From Sphingobacteriia bacterium (GTDB lineage Bacteria; Bacteroidota; Bacteroidia; Chitinophagales; Chitinophagaceae), in NCBI GenBank assembly GCA_004294465.1, contig REAV01000074.1, positions 1 to 21,412 on the forward strand: 21,412 nt of DNA. The letters are read 5' to 3'. The position numbers were made by a program, and so were the translations under genes. This document shows positions 10,549 to 17,816 of the stretch, piece after piece; the first letter of the stretch is position 1; each line of letters opens with the position of its first letter. The notes beneath the pieces are model-generated. The model worked only from the letters and a program-made list of their open reading frames with translations. It had not been told where the DNA came from and ran no database searches.

Positions 10549-10721
10549 GACTTATTCATTCTGCATCAAGCATTTGCTAATTACCGTCAAACTATTTTCG
10601 AATGAGGCATAAACAATGAAAGTTGTTTAAGTCCTGATTTATAGGGACTAGTTCTTTCATTGTGGCCGAATGAACAAAATAGTAGGTATTTAGCAGGAGC
10701 GAAGATTTGAATGAATAAGTT
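10549..10721. ncRNA. Candidate structured RNA or palindromic element between rel and purA
   Basis: This fills most of the 274-bp gap and carries no credible ORF. Four arms are nested in register. Arm 1 is 10551-10561 with 10709-10719 (11 bp, CTTATTCATTC; extendable by an A-T and a G-T pair). Arm 2 is 10576-10585 with 10685-10694 (9 of 10 pairs). Arm 3 is 10591-10598 with 10676-10683 (8 bp, ACTATTTT). Arm 4 is 10613-10622 with 10654-10663 (10 bp, ACAATGAAAG). An apical stem AGTCC/GGACT lies inside at 10630-10649. Arms 1 and 2 are separated by a symmetric 14 x 14 internal loop. The result is a rod-like fold of about 173 nt. Options are a 6S-like or other ncRNA, a purA or rel regulatory leader, or a MITE-like palindrome. 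A T-rich stretch (AATAATTTTT) follows on +. The strand is unresolved. Confidence 0.5.
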
Positions 10722-10768
10722 GAATAATTTTTGGGATAAATTAATTAGGCATTAGTACTACCAACCCC

Positions 10769-10776
10769 TATTTTTG
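10769..10776 (+). promoter_or_regulatory. Candidate -7 box for purA
   Basis: TATTTTTG matches TAnnTTTG exactly and ends 18 bp before the purA ATG at 10795. A TTG codon in frame with purA (10774-10776) lies inside this box and is therefore unlikely to be the start. No well-spaced -33 TTG is visible. Confidence 0.5.
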
Positions 10777-10794
10777 CCCCTTAGAACTAACTAT

Positions 10795-12057
10795 ATGGTA
10801 GACGTTATTTTAGGATTACAATGGGGTGATGAAGGAAAGGGTAAAATTGTAGATTATTTCGCACCCAATTATGATATTGTAGCTCGATTTCAAGGTGGTC
10901 CAAACGCTGGACATACTTTATATGTTGAAGGCAAAAAAATGGTGTTACACCAAATCCCTTCTGGCATTTTTCACCAAAACAAAGTAAATATTATTGGCGG
11001 TGGAGTTGTATTGGATCCTGTAACCTTGAAGAGGGAATGTGATGCAGTGGCTGCTTATGGTATAGATGTAAAAAAGAATTTATTTATTTCTGAAAGAACC
11101 AATATTATTGTTCCAACACATCGTGCATTAGACAAGGCTTCTGAATTAGCTAAAGGTGAAAGTAAAATTGGCTCAACTTTAAAAGGAATTGGACCAGCCT
11201 ATATGGATAAGACCGGCAGAAATGCTTTGAGGGTAGGCGATTTGCTGGATAAAAATTTTACTAGTCAATATATCAAGCTGAGATTAAAGCACCAGAAATT
11301 GCTTGATAATTTTCATTTTATAGAAGATATTTCTGCTTGGGAAGAAGAATTTTTTGAAGCTTTAGAGTTTTTAAAAACACTCAACGTAATTAATTGCGAA
11401 TACTATATTAATAATGCTATTAAAGATGGCAAAAAAGTATTGGCAGAAGGGGCTCAGGGAAGTATGCTGGATATTGATTTTGGTACATTCCCATTTGTAA
11501 CATCGTCCAATACTATTTCTGCAGGAGTTTGCACAGGCTTAGGTGTTTCACCAAAACAAATCAATGAAGTATTGGGGGTAACCAAAGCGTATTGCACTAG
11601 AGTTGGTAGTGGTCCATTTCCAACCGAATTAGAAGATGCAACTGGAGAAGAATTAAGAAAAATTGGCAGCGAATTTGGGGCTACTACTGGAAGACCAAGA
11701 CGTTGTGGATGGATCGATTTAGTTGCTTTGAAATATACTTGTATGATCAACGGGGTTACCCAAGTAATCATGACAAAAGCTGACGTACTAGATTCTTTCA
11801 AAGAATTACAAATGTGTGTTGCTTATGGAATCAATGGCAAAGAAACCAGAGAAGTGCCATTCCAATTGTCGAGAGTTAAAATTAATCCTGTACTTGAAGC
11901 ATTCAAAGGTTGGAATACAGATACAACTAAAATGAAAACGGCGAATGAATTACCTTTGGATATGAATAATTATATTGATTTTATTAATCATTATATTGGA
12001 GTTCCCGTTAAATTTGTATCAAATGGTCCTGGAAGAGACCAGATAGTTACATTGTAA
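10795..12057 (+). CDS. purA: Adenylosuccinate synthetase
   Basis: 420 residues from ATG 10795, close to the family length of about 430. The enzyme joins IMP and aspartate using GTP to make adenylosuccinate, the first committed step to AMP. The N-terminus has the phosphate loop WGDEGKGK with catalytic D12, and NAGHT with H40. Further motifs are GSTLKGIGPAY, EGAQGSMLDIDFGTFPFVTS (about 223-242), TGRPRRCGW and the C-terminal GPGRDQIVTL. An in-frame TTG at 10774 would add seven residues but sits in the -7 box; the ATG gives the usual MVDVILGLQWGDEGKG start. It is preceded by the palindromic element and followed by an 88-bp gap. Confidence 0.97.
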   Translation: MVDVILGLQWGDEGKGKIVDYFAPNYDIVARFQGGPNAGHTLYVEGKKMVLHQIPSGIFHQNKVNIIGGGVVLDPVTLKRECDAVAAYGIDVKKNLFISERTNIIVPTHRALDKASELAKGESKIGSTLKGIGPAYMDKTGRNALRVGDLLDKNFTSQYIKLRLKHQKLLDNFHFIEDISAWEEEFFEALEFLKTLNVINCEYYINNAIKDGKKVLAEGAQGSMLDIDFGTFPFVTSSNTISAGVCTGLGVSPKQINEVLGVTKAYCTRVGSGPFPTELEDATGEELRKIGSEFGATTGRPRRCGWIDLVALKYTCMINGVTQVIMTKADVLDSFKELQMCVAYGINGKETREVPFQLSRVKINPVLEAFKGWNTDTTKMKTANELPLDMNNYIDFINHYIGVPVKFVSNGPGRDQIVTL

Positions 12058-12079
12058 ATTATTGGCATTTTTTTTGATA

Positions 12080-12110
12080 TTGAAAAAAATTTTTGGTTAA
12101 TACATTTTTG
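12080..12110 (+). promoter_or_regulatory. Possible promoter for the acidic protein gene
   Basis: TTG at 12080-12082 is followed after 20 bp by CATTTTTG (12103-12110), one base from TAnnTTTG. The spacing fits the Bacteroidota -33/-7 pattern and the gene's ATG lies 35 bp downstream. The rest of the purA-to-12146 gap is A/T runs with a weak A/T-only hairpin. Confidence 0.35.
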
Positions 12111-12145
12111 CGAGTAAAATTTACGCAATAAATCTTATTAGAAAT

Positions 12146-12571
12146 ATGGCAGCGAAGTCTGATAAGGATAAAAAATCCTCTACACCCAAAGTGCCGGCAA
12201 AAAATGCCGAAGCAAAATCATCTCCTAAAAGCAAGAAAGAGCTTGACGATGATGATATTGATGATGACGATGAAGAAACAACTCCTGTAAAAAAGAGTAG
12301 TTCAAAATCGAGTTCTAAAAAATCAAATGACGACGACGAAGATGATGATGATGTTGAAGTAGATGATGAATGGGAAAAATCCGCTGAAGAAGAAGATAGC
12401 TGGGATCCTGACTTCGATGAATTTGACTTACCAAAAAGCAAAGGCAAAAAAGCTGTAGGCGGTAAGAAAAAAGAAGAGGAAGAAGAAGATTTTAAAGTGG
12501 ACGACGATTTCAAAGAATTCGATCTGTTCAATGAAAAAGATGGTTTTGATGATGATGACGATGATTATTAA
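12146..12571 (+). CDS. Unrecognised Asp/Glu-rich low-complexity protein
   Basis: 141 residues with a strongly split composition. The first 35 residues or so are rich in Lys, Ser, Ala and Pro (basic). The rest has Asp/Glu runs (for example residues 34-44), Ser/Lys patches, a Trp pair region (DEWEKSAEEEDSWDPDFDEFDLP, about 72-94), and an Asp tract before a final Tyr. There is no signal peptide, membrane segment or known domain. It is probably disordered and cytoplasmic. The reading frame is supported by the maintained charge pattern and by a TAA stop immediately after the Asp tract. I cannot assign a function; acidic chaperone, nucleic-acid mimic or partner for basic proteins are guesses. The pabB frame begins 15 bp later. 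Confidence 0.75.
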   Translation: MAAKSDKDKKSSTPKVPAKNAEAKSSPKSKKELDDDDIDDDDEETTPVKKSSSKSSSKKSNDDDEDDDDVEVDDEWEKSAEEEDSWDPDFDEFDLPKSKGKKAVGGKKKEEEEEDFKVDDDFKEFDLFNEKDGFDDDDDDY

Positions 12572-12586
12572 AACGCATATCTACAA

Positions 12587-13834
12587 TTGAAAAGAAACAT
12601 CGCTTGTTTTAATATAACAGGCAACTCAGTAATAAAAGAACAAATGCTGCATTGGGTAAACCGGTTCAGCATTTGTTCTTTTTTAGACAATCATCTTTAC
12701 AGTTCTGTTCATCAACAAGCTGAATGTTTGGCTGCAGCAGGTTGCATACAATCATTTAAAGGTTTACATGCATTATTAGCCATTGATGCTTACTATTTGA
12801 ATGAGCAAGATTGGCTTTTTGGCCATATCAATTATGGAAATGATGCAATAATTGGTTTTGAAACCATTCATTTTTTTCAACCAGAAACTGTACTGCGTTT
12901 AGAAAATAATCAATTGTTCATTGAAACTGTAACATCTTCTCCGAAAGATATATTGGATGAAATAATAGCCATTGAGATAATCGAACCAGCAATAACCCCA
13001 TCTATTCAAGTTAAGCCTGTAATTACAAAGTCCGAATATATAGAGATCATTCAACAGCTTTTAAAACATATACATAGAGGTGATTGCTATGAGATCAATT
13101 TTTGTCAAACATTTTTTGCCAAGGAAGCGAATCTAGACCCAACTCAGGCTTATATCAACTTAACCAATATTTCTCCCAATCCATTTAGTTGCTTTTACAA
13201 ACAAAATAATGCACATCTTTTATGTGCCAGCCCCGAAAGATACCTTCAAAAAAAAGGCAATCAGCTTATTTCGCAACCGATCAAAGGAACGAGTAAAAGA
13301 AATCTGACTGATCAAGAATCAGATGATGAATTAAAGAAACAATTACTTGCCAGCAATAAAGAGAGAAGCGAAAATGTAATGGTGGTAGATCTGGTTCGAA
13401 ATGATTTGAGTAGAATTTGCAAAGAAGGAACCGTAGAAGTAGAAGAGCTATTTGGCATATATAGTTTTCCACAGGTTCATCAAATGATTTCTACAATCAA
13501 AGGTCAATTAAAGGAGCATACCTCTTTCTCATCCATTATTCAAGCCAGCTTTCCTATGGGAAGTATGACAGGTGCTCCTAAAAAAAGAGTAATGGAATTG
13601 ATTGAACAATATGAAACTTCTTCAAGGGGTATTTTTTCAGGAGCGGTTGGTTACATTAATCCTTCAAAAGATTTCGACTTCAATGTAGTAATCCGAAGTT
13701 TACTCTATAATGCAGAAAATAAACTGCTAAGCTATTTAGTAGGTAGCGGAATAACTGCATATAGCAAGCCAGAAGAAGAATACGAGGAATGTATGCTAAA
13801 AGCAAAAGCAATGAACCAAATTTTAGGCAACTGA
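12587..13834 (+). CDS. pabB: Aminodeoxychorismate synthase component I
   Basis: 415 residues of the chorismate-binding family. It converts chorismate, with ammonia from PabA, to 4-amino-4-deoxychorismate for folate. Motifs are GDCYEINFCQTF, ASPERYL, PIKGT (K233), VMVVDLVRNDLSRIC, and GSMTGAPKKRVMELI, with a C-terminal VGSGITAYSKPEEEYEEC. Lys in PIKGT is the PabB-type nucleophile; TrpE has Ala there, so an anthranilate synthase is unlikely. The start is uncertain. TTG 12587 is 15 bp after the acidic gene and gives MKRNIACFNITG. ATG 12644 (residue 20, MLHW) is the alternative but lies within a strong hairpin. No pabA or pabC is adjacent. The 3' end overlaps convergent engB by 12 bp. Confidence 0.93.
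   Translation: MKRNIACFNITGNSVIKEQMLHWVNRFSICSFLDNHLYSSVHQQAECLAAAGCIQSFKGLHALLAIDAYYLNEQDWLFGHINYGNDAIIGFETIHFFQPETVLRLENNQLFIETVTSSPKDILDEIIAIEIIEPAITPSIQVKPVITKSEYIEIIQQLLKHIHRGDCYEINFCQTFFAKEANLDPTQAYINLTNISPNPFSCFYKQNNAHLLCASPERYLQKKGNQLISQPIKGTSKRNLTDQESDDELKKQLLASNKERSENVMVVDLVRNDLSRICKEGTVEVEELFGIYSFPQVHQMISTIKGQLKEHTSFSSIIQASFPMGSMTGAPKKRVMELIEQYETSSRGIFSGAVGYINPSKDFDFNVVIRSLLYNAENKLLSYLVGSGITAYSKPEEEYEECMLKAKAMNQILGN
12634..12684 (+). terminator. Terminator-like 16-bp perfect hairpin inside the 5' end of pabB
   Basis: AAAAGAACAAATGCTG (12634-12649) is perfectly complementary to CAGCATTTGTTCTTTT (12667-12682), with a 17-nt loop. The T run continues to 12684 (six T in total after the C at 12678). 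Only the plus-strand orientation has the T tail. It covers pabB codons 16-33 and contains the alternative ATG at 12644. It may terminate the upstream acidic gene transcript, attenuate pabB, or hide a start codon. Confidence 0.6.
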
Positions 13835-14449
13835 TTCGTTCTTCATTTCTATAAATTGTAAAATTTCTTCCCTTCCTTGTTTTTTTTCTGCACTGGTTAT
13901 AAAATGTTGAGGAAGAAATTGCCAGGTTTCTCTAAGTATATCAAAAAATGCTTTGATATTATTGGCAACAACAGCTGGCTTTTCTTTGTCCGTTTTAGTA
14001 AATACCAATGAAAATGGAACTTCCCAGAAATCCAAATTCCCAATAAATTCTAAATCTAATTTTTGCGGTTTGTGTCTGCTATCTATCAAAACAAAAACAT
14101 GCGTAAGGTTGGTTCTTTTACGCAAATAGTTTTCTATCATTTGCTCCCATCTTCTCCTACTCGACTGAGCCACTTTGGCAAATCCGTAGCCTGGCAAATC
14201 AACTAGATACCATTTTTTAGGTTCTCGGCTGTTTTTGATTGAACTCTCAATTTCAAAATGATTGATCAACTGCGTTTTACCAGGCGCAGAAGATGTTTTT
14301 GCTAATTTGCTTTGCAAACAAATCATATTGATCAATGAAGATTTACCCACATTACTTCTTCCTATAAATGCATACTCTGGACGATCCGCTTTTGGACACA
14401 TTGCATAATCAGCATTTGAAATCAGGTAGGTTGCTTTCTTAATCTCCAT
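13823..14449 (-). CDS. engB: Ribosome biogenesis GTPase EngB/YsxC
   Basis: 208 residues, normal for this single-domain TRAFAC GTPase needed for assembly of the large ribosomal subunit. All G motifs are present: G1 GRSNVGKS (30-37), G2 region with GKTQ (57-60), G3 DLPGYG (84-89), G4 TKTD (151-154) and G5 TSA (185-187). It is cytoplasmic and acts on the 50S precursor. The start at ATG 14449 gives the typical MEIKKATYLISNADY N-terminus just before the G1 domain. Six bases upstream lies the tail of the preceding operon's terminator, so its promoter must overlap that hairpin; TTAATTTG just before the ATG is a near -7 match. Its last 12 bp overlap pabB. Confidence 0.97.
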   Translation of the reverse strand: MEIKKATYLISNADYAMCPKADRPEYAFIGRSNVGKSSLINMICLQSKLAKTSSAPGKTQLINHFEIESSIKNSREPKKWYLVDLPGYGFAKVAQSSRRRWEQMIENYLRKRTNLTHVFVLIDSRHKPQKLDLEFIGNLDFWEVPFSLVFTKTDKEKPAVVANNIKAFFDILRETWQFLPQHFITSAEKKQGREEILQFIEMKNESVA

Positions 14450-14454
14450 ACTGC

Positions 14455-14497
14455 AAATTAAACAAAAGCGACCACAGGTTAGGATTCCTATGGTCGC
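14455..14497 (-). terminator. Intrinsic terminator of the gpmI-TonB receptor run
   Basis: On the minus strand GCGACCATAGG pairs with CCTGTGGTCGC (11 bp, one T-G wobble; 14468-14497) around an 8-nt loop, followed by TTTTGTTTAATTT. The wobble and T tail fit the minus strand only. It starts about 25 bp after the TonB receptor stop. Confidence 0.9.
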
Positions 14498-14521
14498 AAA
14501 TCAATAAAAAGACAAAATAGA

Positions 14522-16735
14522 TTAAAATGTTGCCCTTAAAGTGAGTGAAATGTTTCTTCCAGGTGCAGAAATACCACTTGCGAAATAGCGATAATTTTTA
14601 TCTGATAGATTTTCCAACAACATTTGTGCCGCCAAGTTCTTGCCTAAATTAGTACCTAATCGAATGTTTAAGGTTGTCCATGAAGGCATTCCGTCTGGGG
14701 TTGCATATTGTTGATTATCCTCACCATTGGGGTTATAATCAGCAATTCTCTTCCAACCATTAAACAATACAAAGAACTCAGCATTCCAGGAAGATGCTTG
14801 ATGCTTCAATGCAAAACGCCCATATACAGGTGGTATATGATCCAGAGGAACAGTTTTGCTGTTTTGATCAGTATAAGTTCCTTTAGTATAGGTTACAACT
14901 CCGTCAACAGAAGTTCCTTTTAAAATGGTATAGGCTGCATTTACACTAAAGCCATACACATTTGCTTTTGCCTTGTTTTGCATGGCAAAAACACCGCTTT
15001 TTACGCCGCTAAATAAAATACTGTCTTGACCATTGAACTGAAATTTATCGAGCACTAATGCGTTATCAAATAAAGTATAAAAAATGGCTGCTCCATATGT
15101 CAACTTTTTACCGTACTTATTTAAATTGACTTCTGCATTATAAGTATATTCTGGTTTAACATTAGTGTTGGGTACAACTACAATACCTGTTCTAGAATCA
15201 AACACTTTAGAGAGATCATCTACATTGGGAGATCTAAAACCACTGCTTAAGAGAAAAGCCAATCTTAAATTTTTTGGGCTTGCATATACCAATCCGAGAT
15301 TTCCAGTAATTGCTTTATTACTTTGTGTTGCTCTTGTGAAAGGAAATTTAGTTAAAGCTGTATCTACAAAGCGTGCATCCATTTTTACTAAATTAAATCT
15401 CAGTCCATCATTAAATGTCCATTGATCGATAATTTTATAAGTATGCTGTGCATATAAAGCATGTGTAGACATAGTGGTTGGACCATCTGCATATCTGGTG
15501 GTTATTCTGGATTTAGCACCAGATACAATATTCAATCTTTCAGCTGTAGAACGAACAAAATTGGTATAGCTTTCAACGCCAATATGCAATTCATTTTTTC
15601 CACTATAATGTTTTGCATCAAAATTGAATCCGAAAACATTTACTCTCTCCCACCGATAATCTTTATTAGCGCTTTGGAATCTTCTTTGTATTCGACTTTC
15701 TTCAACATCCTGATAACTTGCTGTAAATTTCAGATCTTGAAAAAAACCATTTTGTTCTTTCGCAGTAAAATGATAAGCAACCAAATTTCTAATCTGAGGT
15801 CCATAATACCATTCAGCAAAAACAGGTACATTGGTGGTAGACTTTTCCGTTAATCGATCATATCTTGGTATATCATTGGTATTGGAAAATTGCATATTTA
15901 ACACATGCTGAATTTTGGCTGATGGAGCAAAAAGAAATTTTTGAGTTACATCAATTTGCTTGTATGCAGAAGGGGATTGTTTATTAGGGTCGGGATTTAC
16001 AGTAGCAACATCTGTATTGCCAACTCTTTGAACAATAAAATCTTGTTTACCAAAATTTGGATATTCATCTCTTCTATTATTTCCTTGAACCATATCTCCG
16101 AAAGACCCATAGGTTACGGAAGTTAATGAAGCCCATTGTTTACCTCCCACATTCAAACTAAAGTTTCCTCTATTTTCATCAATTGCACTTGTATATCTCA
16201 GTGTAGCTGAACCGGTAAACTTGGTTTTCCCATTACTTGATAAAACTGGATTTTTAGTATACATATTTACAACACCCCCTAATGCATCACTTCCGTACAA
16301 GGTAGAAGATGGTCCATATAACACTTCAACTCTATCCAAAACCATATTATCAATGGTGATGATATTTTGCAAATGACCAGCACGATAAATAGCATTGTTT
16401 AAGCGAACACCATCCACCATCAATAATATTCTGCTTGCTTCAAACCCTCTTATTACTGGACTTCCTCCACCTTGTTGGCTTTTTTGAACAAAAAGTTTAC
16501 CGGAATTGGTAAGCACGTCTGAGGTATTGGCTAGAAAATTCAATTGCTCTTTAGTTTTAATGACATCAACCGATTGAGCAATTCTTTTGTACTTTTCTGG
16601 AAATTTATTGGCATTCACTATTACTTCATTCAAAGAAGTAGGATTTGATAAAGTATCTGATTGTGTTTGATTTTGAGCATTACTATAGTTAAAACATAGC
16701 ATGCCAATTAATACAGGTATTAACTGTTTAGTCAT
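14522..16735 (-). CDS. TonB-dependent outer-membrane receptor, haem/haemoglobin-receptor-like
   Basis: 737 residues from ATG 16735. An upstream in-frame ATG at 16774 would put 13 polar residues before the signal peptide and is rejected. The signal peptide ends near residue 20 (NYSNAQ). A TonB-box-like LNEVIVNA (35-42) is followed by the plug with PVIRGF (93-98), VDGVRLNNA (107-115) and RVEVLYGPSSTLYGSDALGG (about 135-154). The 22-strand barrel fills the rest, ending in a C-terminal Phe. The plug sequence closely follows the haem/haemoglobin receptor group. An FRSPN motif (near 500) and VPNTN (near 520) sit where that group has FRAP and NPNL, but no His lies between them, so haem as ligand is uncertain. 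No carboxypeptidase-like N-terminal domain is present. It is the last gene of a minus-strand run with a haem-binding protein. Confidence 0.9.
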   Translation of the reverse strand: MTKQLIPVLIGMLCFNYSNAQNQTQSDTLSNPTSLNEVIVNANKFPEKYKRIAQSVDVIKTKEQLNFLANTSDVLTNSGKLFVQKSQQGGGSPVIRGFEASRILLMVDGVRLNNAIYRAGHLQNIITIDNMVLDRVEVLYGPSSTLYGSDALGGVVNMYTKNPVLSSNGKTKFTGSATLRYTSAIDENRGNFSLNVGGKQWASLTSVTYGSFGDMVQGNNRRDEYPNFGKQDFIVQRVGNTDVATVNPDPNKQSPSAYKQIDVTQKFLFAPSAKIQHVLNMQFSNTNDIPRYDRLTEKSTTNVPVFAEWYYGPQIRNLVAYHFTAKEQNGFFQDLKFTASYQDVEESRIQRRFQSANKDYRWERVNVFGFNFDAKHYSGKNELHIGVESYTNFVRSTAERLNIVSGAKSRITTRYADGPTTMSTHALYAQHTYKIIDQWTFNDGLRFNLVKMDARFVDTALTKFPFTRATQSNKAITGNLGLVYASPKNLRLAFLLSSGFRSPNVDDLSKVFDSRTGIVVVPNTNVKPEYTYNAEVNLNKYGKKLTYGAAIFYTLFDNALVLDKFQFNGQDSILFSGVKSGVFAMQNKAKANVYGFSVNAAYTILKGTSVDGVVTYTKGTYTDQNSKTVPLDHIPPVYGRFALKHQASSWNAEFFVLFNGWKRIADYNPNGEDNQQYATPDGMPSWTTLNIRLGTNLGKNLAAQMLLENLSDKNYRYFASGISAPGRNISLTLRATF

Positions 16736-16801
16736 ACAATTATTTTTAGTTTTTATGGAATAGAAAAACTCCATTGATAAGAGTAAAAAATCAATAACTA
16801 A

Positions 16802-17308
16802 CTAAACAAATAACTTGGGAGGAGGAATGTATTTCTTTATTGAACGCGTATAAATTGCTTGCTTAAAATTGAAGAAAGAATGATTGGTTAATTCAACATA
16901 ATGAAAATAAATAGCTTGTGTTTGTATGCATGTTGGAGATTGTAAGGAAATGATTTTTGCCAAAAGCATTAATGTTGGATGTTTGCTATTGAGCATCCTA
17001 TCCACTTGCTCGTTAAGCTCGGTCTCTTTCTCATCAAAAATTCCTTTAAAACAGATATATCCATCTTTGGATTGGCCTTGTGATTTTATATCAAAAAGCT
17101 TCCCATTGACCCACAATTCACGCCCATCTTCTTCCCAGATCAATTCGGATTCTTTTAATGTAATTTCTTGAAGTTGAGTTTGTTCTAATAAAGTTGCGGT
17201 TTCGTAACGAATGATTGTTCTTTTAGTTTGAACAACTAATAAAAGAACTGATGGTATCATCAGTATACCAAAAAGAAAAAAAATGCTGTATTTTTTTGTG
17301 CGATCCAA
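16802..17308 (-). CDS. Unrecognised small membrane-anchored protein
   Basis: 168 residues. One N-terminal membrane helix (about 8-27) is preceded by a basic segment (MDRTKKYS), so the C-terminal part should lie in the periplasm. The soluble part begins with Glu-, Gln- and Leu-rich helix, then LIWEEDGRELWVNGKLFDIKS (about 56-76), which looks like short beta strands, and ends with a basic IKKYIPPPKLF. I recognise no enzyme motif. Its start is 3 bp after the haem-binding gene stop and its stop is 66 bp before the receptor start, so it almost certainly belongs to the same operon. A role beside the receptor, such as metal or haem handling, is only inferred from position. Confidence 0.8.
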   Translation of the reverse strand: MDRTKKYSIFFLFGILMIPSVLLLVVQTKRTIIRYETATLLEQTQLQEITLKESELIWEEDGRELWVNGKLFDIKSQGQSKDGYICFKGIFDEKETELNEQVDRMLNSKHPTLMLLAKIISLQSPTCIQTQAIYFHYVELTNHSFFNFKQAIYTRSIKKYIPPPKLFV

Positions 17309-17311
17309 TAT

Positions 17312-17806
17312 TTACTTCTTTTTTTTAATTACTAAACTATCTGCCGGATATTTTGCTTTTATGGAATCTCTTACTGCATTTGCCCAATCGTATAACAATT
17401 CCTTTTCTCTGGGAGAAAGAATCGCATTTTTATGGATGATTGTATAGGATTCTAAAGGCATTTCTCCATCTTTTACTTCTTCCATACATTCTTCTAACTT
17501 TTTATATTGTTTTGCAATTCTATAAGATGCAAATTCATTTAAGTTGAAATGTTTTTTGCCATCTTTTACATGATCGTTTAACCACCATGCTACTGGCTGA
17601 ATATTTGCATACCATGGATAATTGGTATTATTCGAATGACAATCATTACAAGCTTTTGTAAAAATCTGTTGCACACTGTCTGAAACGGGATAAATGGTTG
17701 AAATGTCGTTTGCTTTATTATTTGAATCGTTTTTAGCAGGTCTAAAAGCTTGTAATAGCAAAAAGGCAACAAACAATACTAGGCCCAGTTTTTTAATCAT
17801 TTTCAT
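17312..17806 (-). CDS. Haem-binding domain protein (CxxCH, Haem_bd-like)
   Basis: 164 residues. The N-terminus is a signal or anchor segment (about 5-21). The haem c attachment motif CNDCH is at 53-57, followed by SNNTNYPWYANIQPVAWW, a pattern I recognise from the Bacteroidota Haem_bd family. A likely distal ligand region is EMPL (Met116). The C-terminal helix ELLYDWANAVRDSI is also typical. It is expected to be a periplasmic or membrane-tethered monohaem cytochrome-like protein; the electron partner is unknown. It lies 10 bp after gpmI and 3 bp before the unknown membrane protein, in a tight operon that ends with a TonB receptor. Confidence 0.9.
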   Translation of the reverse strand: MKMIKKLGLVLFVAFLLLQAFRPAKNDSNNKANDISTIYPVSDSVQQIFTKACNDCHSNNTNYPWYANIQPVAWWLNDHVKDGKKHFNLNEFASYRIAKQYKKLEECMEEVKDGEMPLESYTIIHKNAILSPREKELLYDWANAVRDSIKAKYPADSLVIKKKK

Positions 17807-17816
17807 GAATTATTGT

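Noticed and set aside
12061..12100. T-run and A-run pair after purA as an intrinsic terminator
   Set aside because: The stem would consist only of A-T pairs, so stability is poor; not called.
12121..12531. Minus-strand Ser/Phe-rich open frame
   Set aside because: It is the antisense of the GAT/GAA-rich acidic gene; its Ser runs simply mirror Asp codons and it has no domain.
16736..16774. Thirteen-residue N-terminal extension of the TonB receptor
   Set aside because: It would put polar residues before a good signal peptide that starts at ATG 16735.
16736..16801. Possible hairpin ATGGA/TCCAT before the TonB receptor
   Set aside because: A 5-bp stem with no T tail in the right place; too weak to call.
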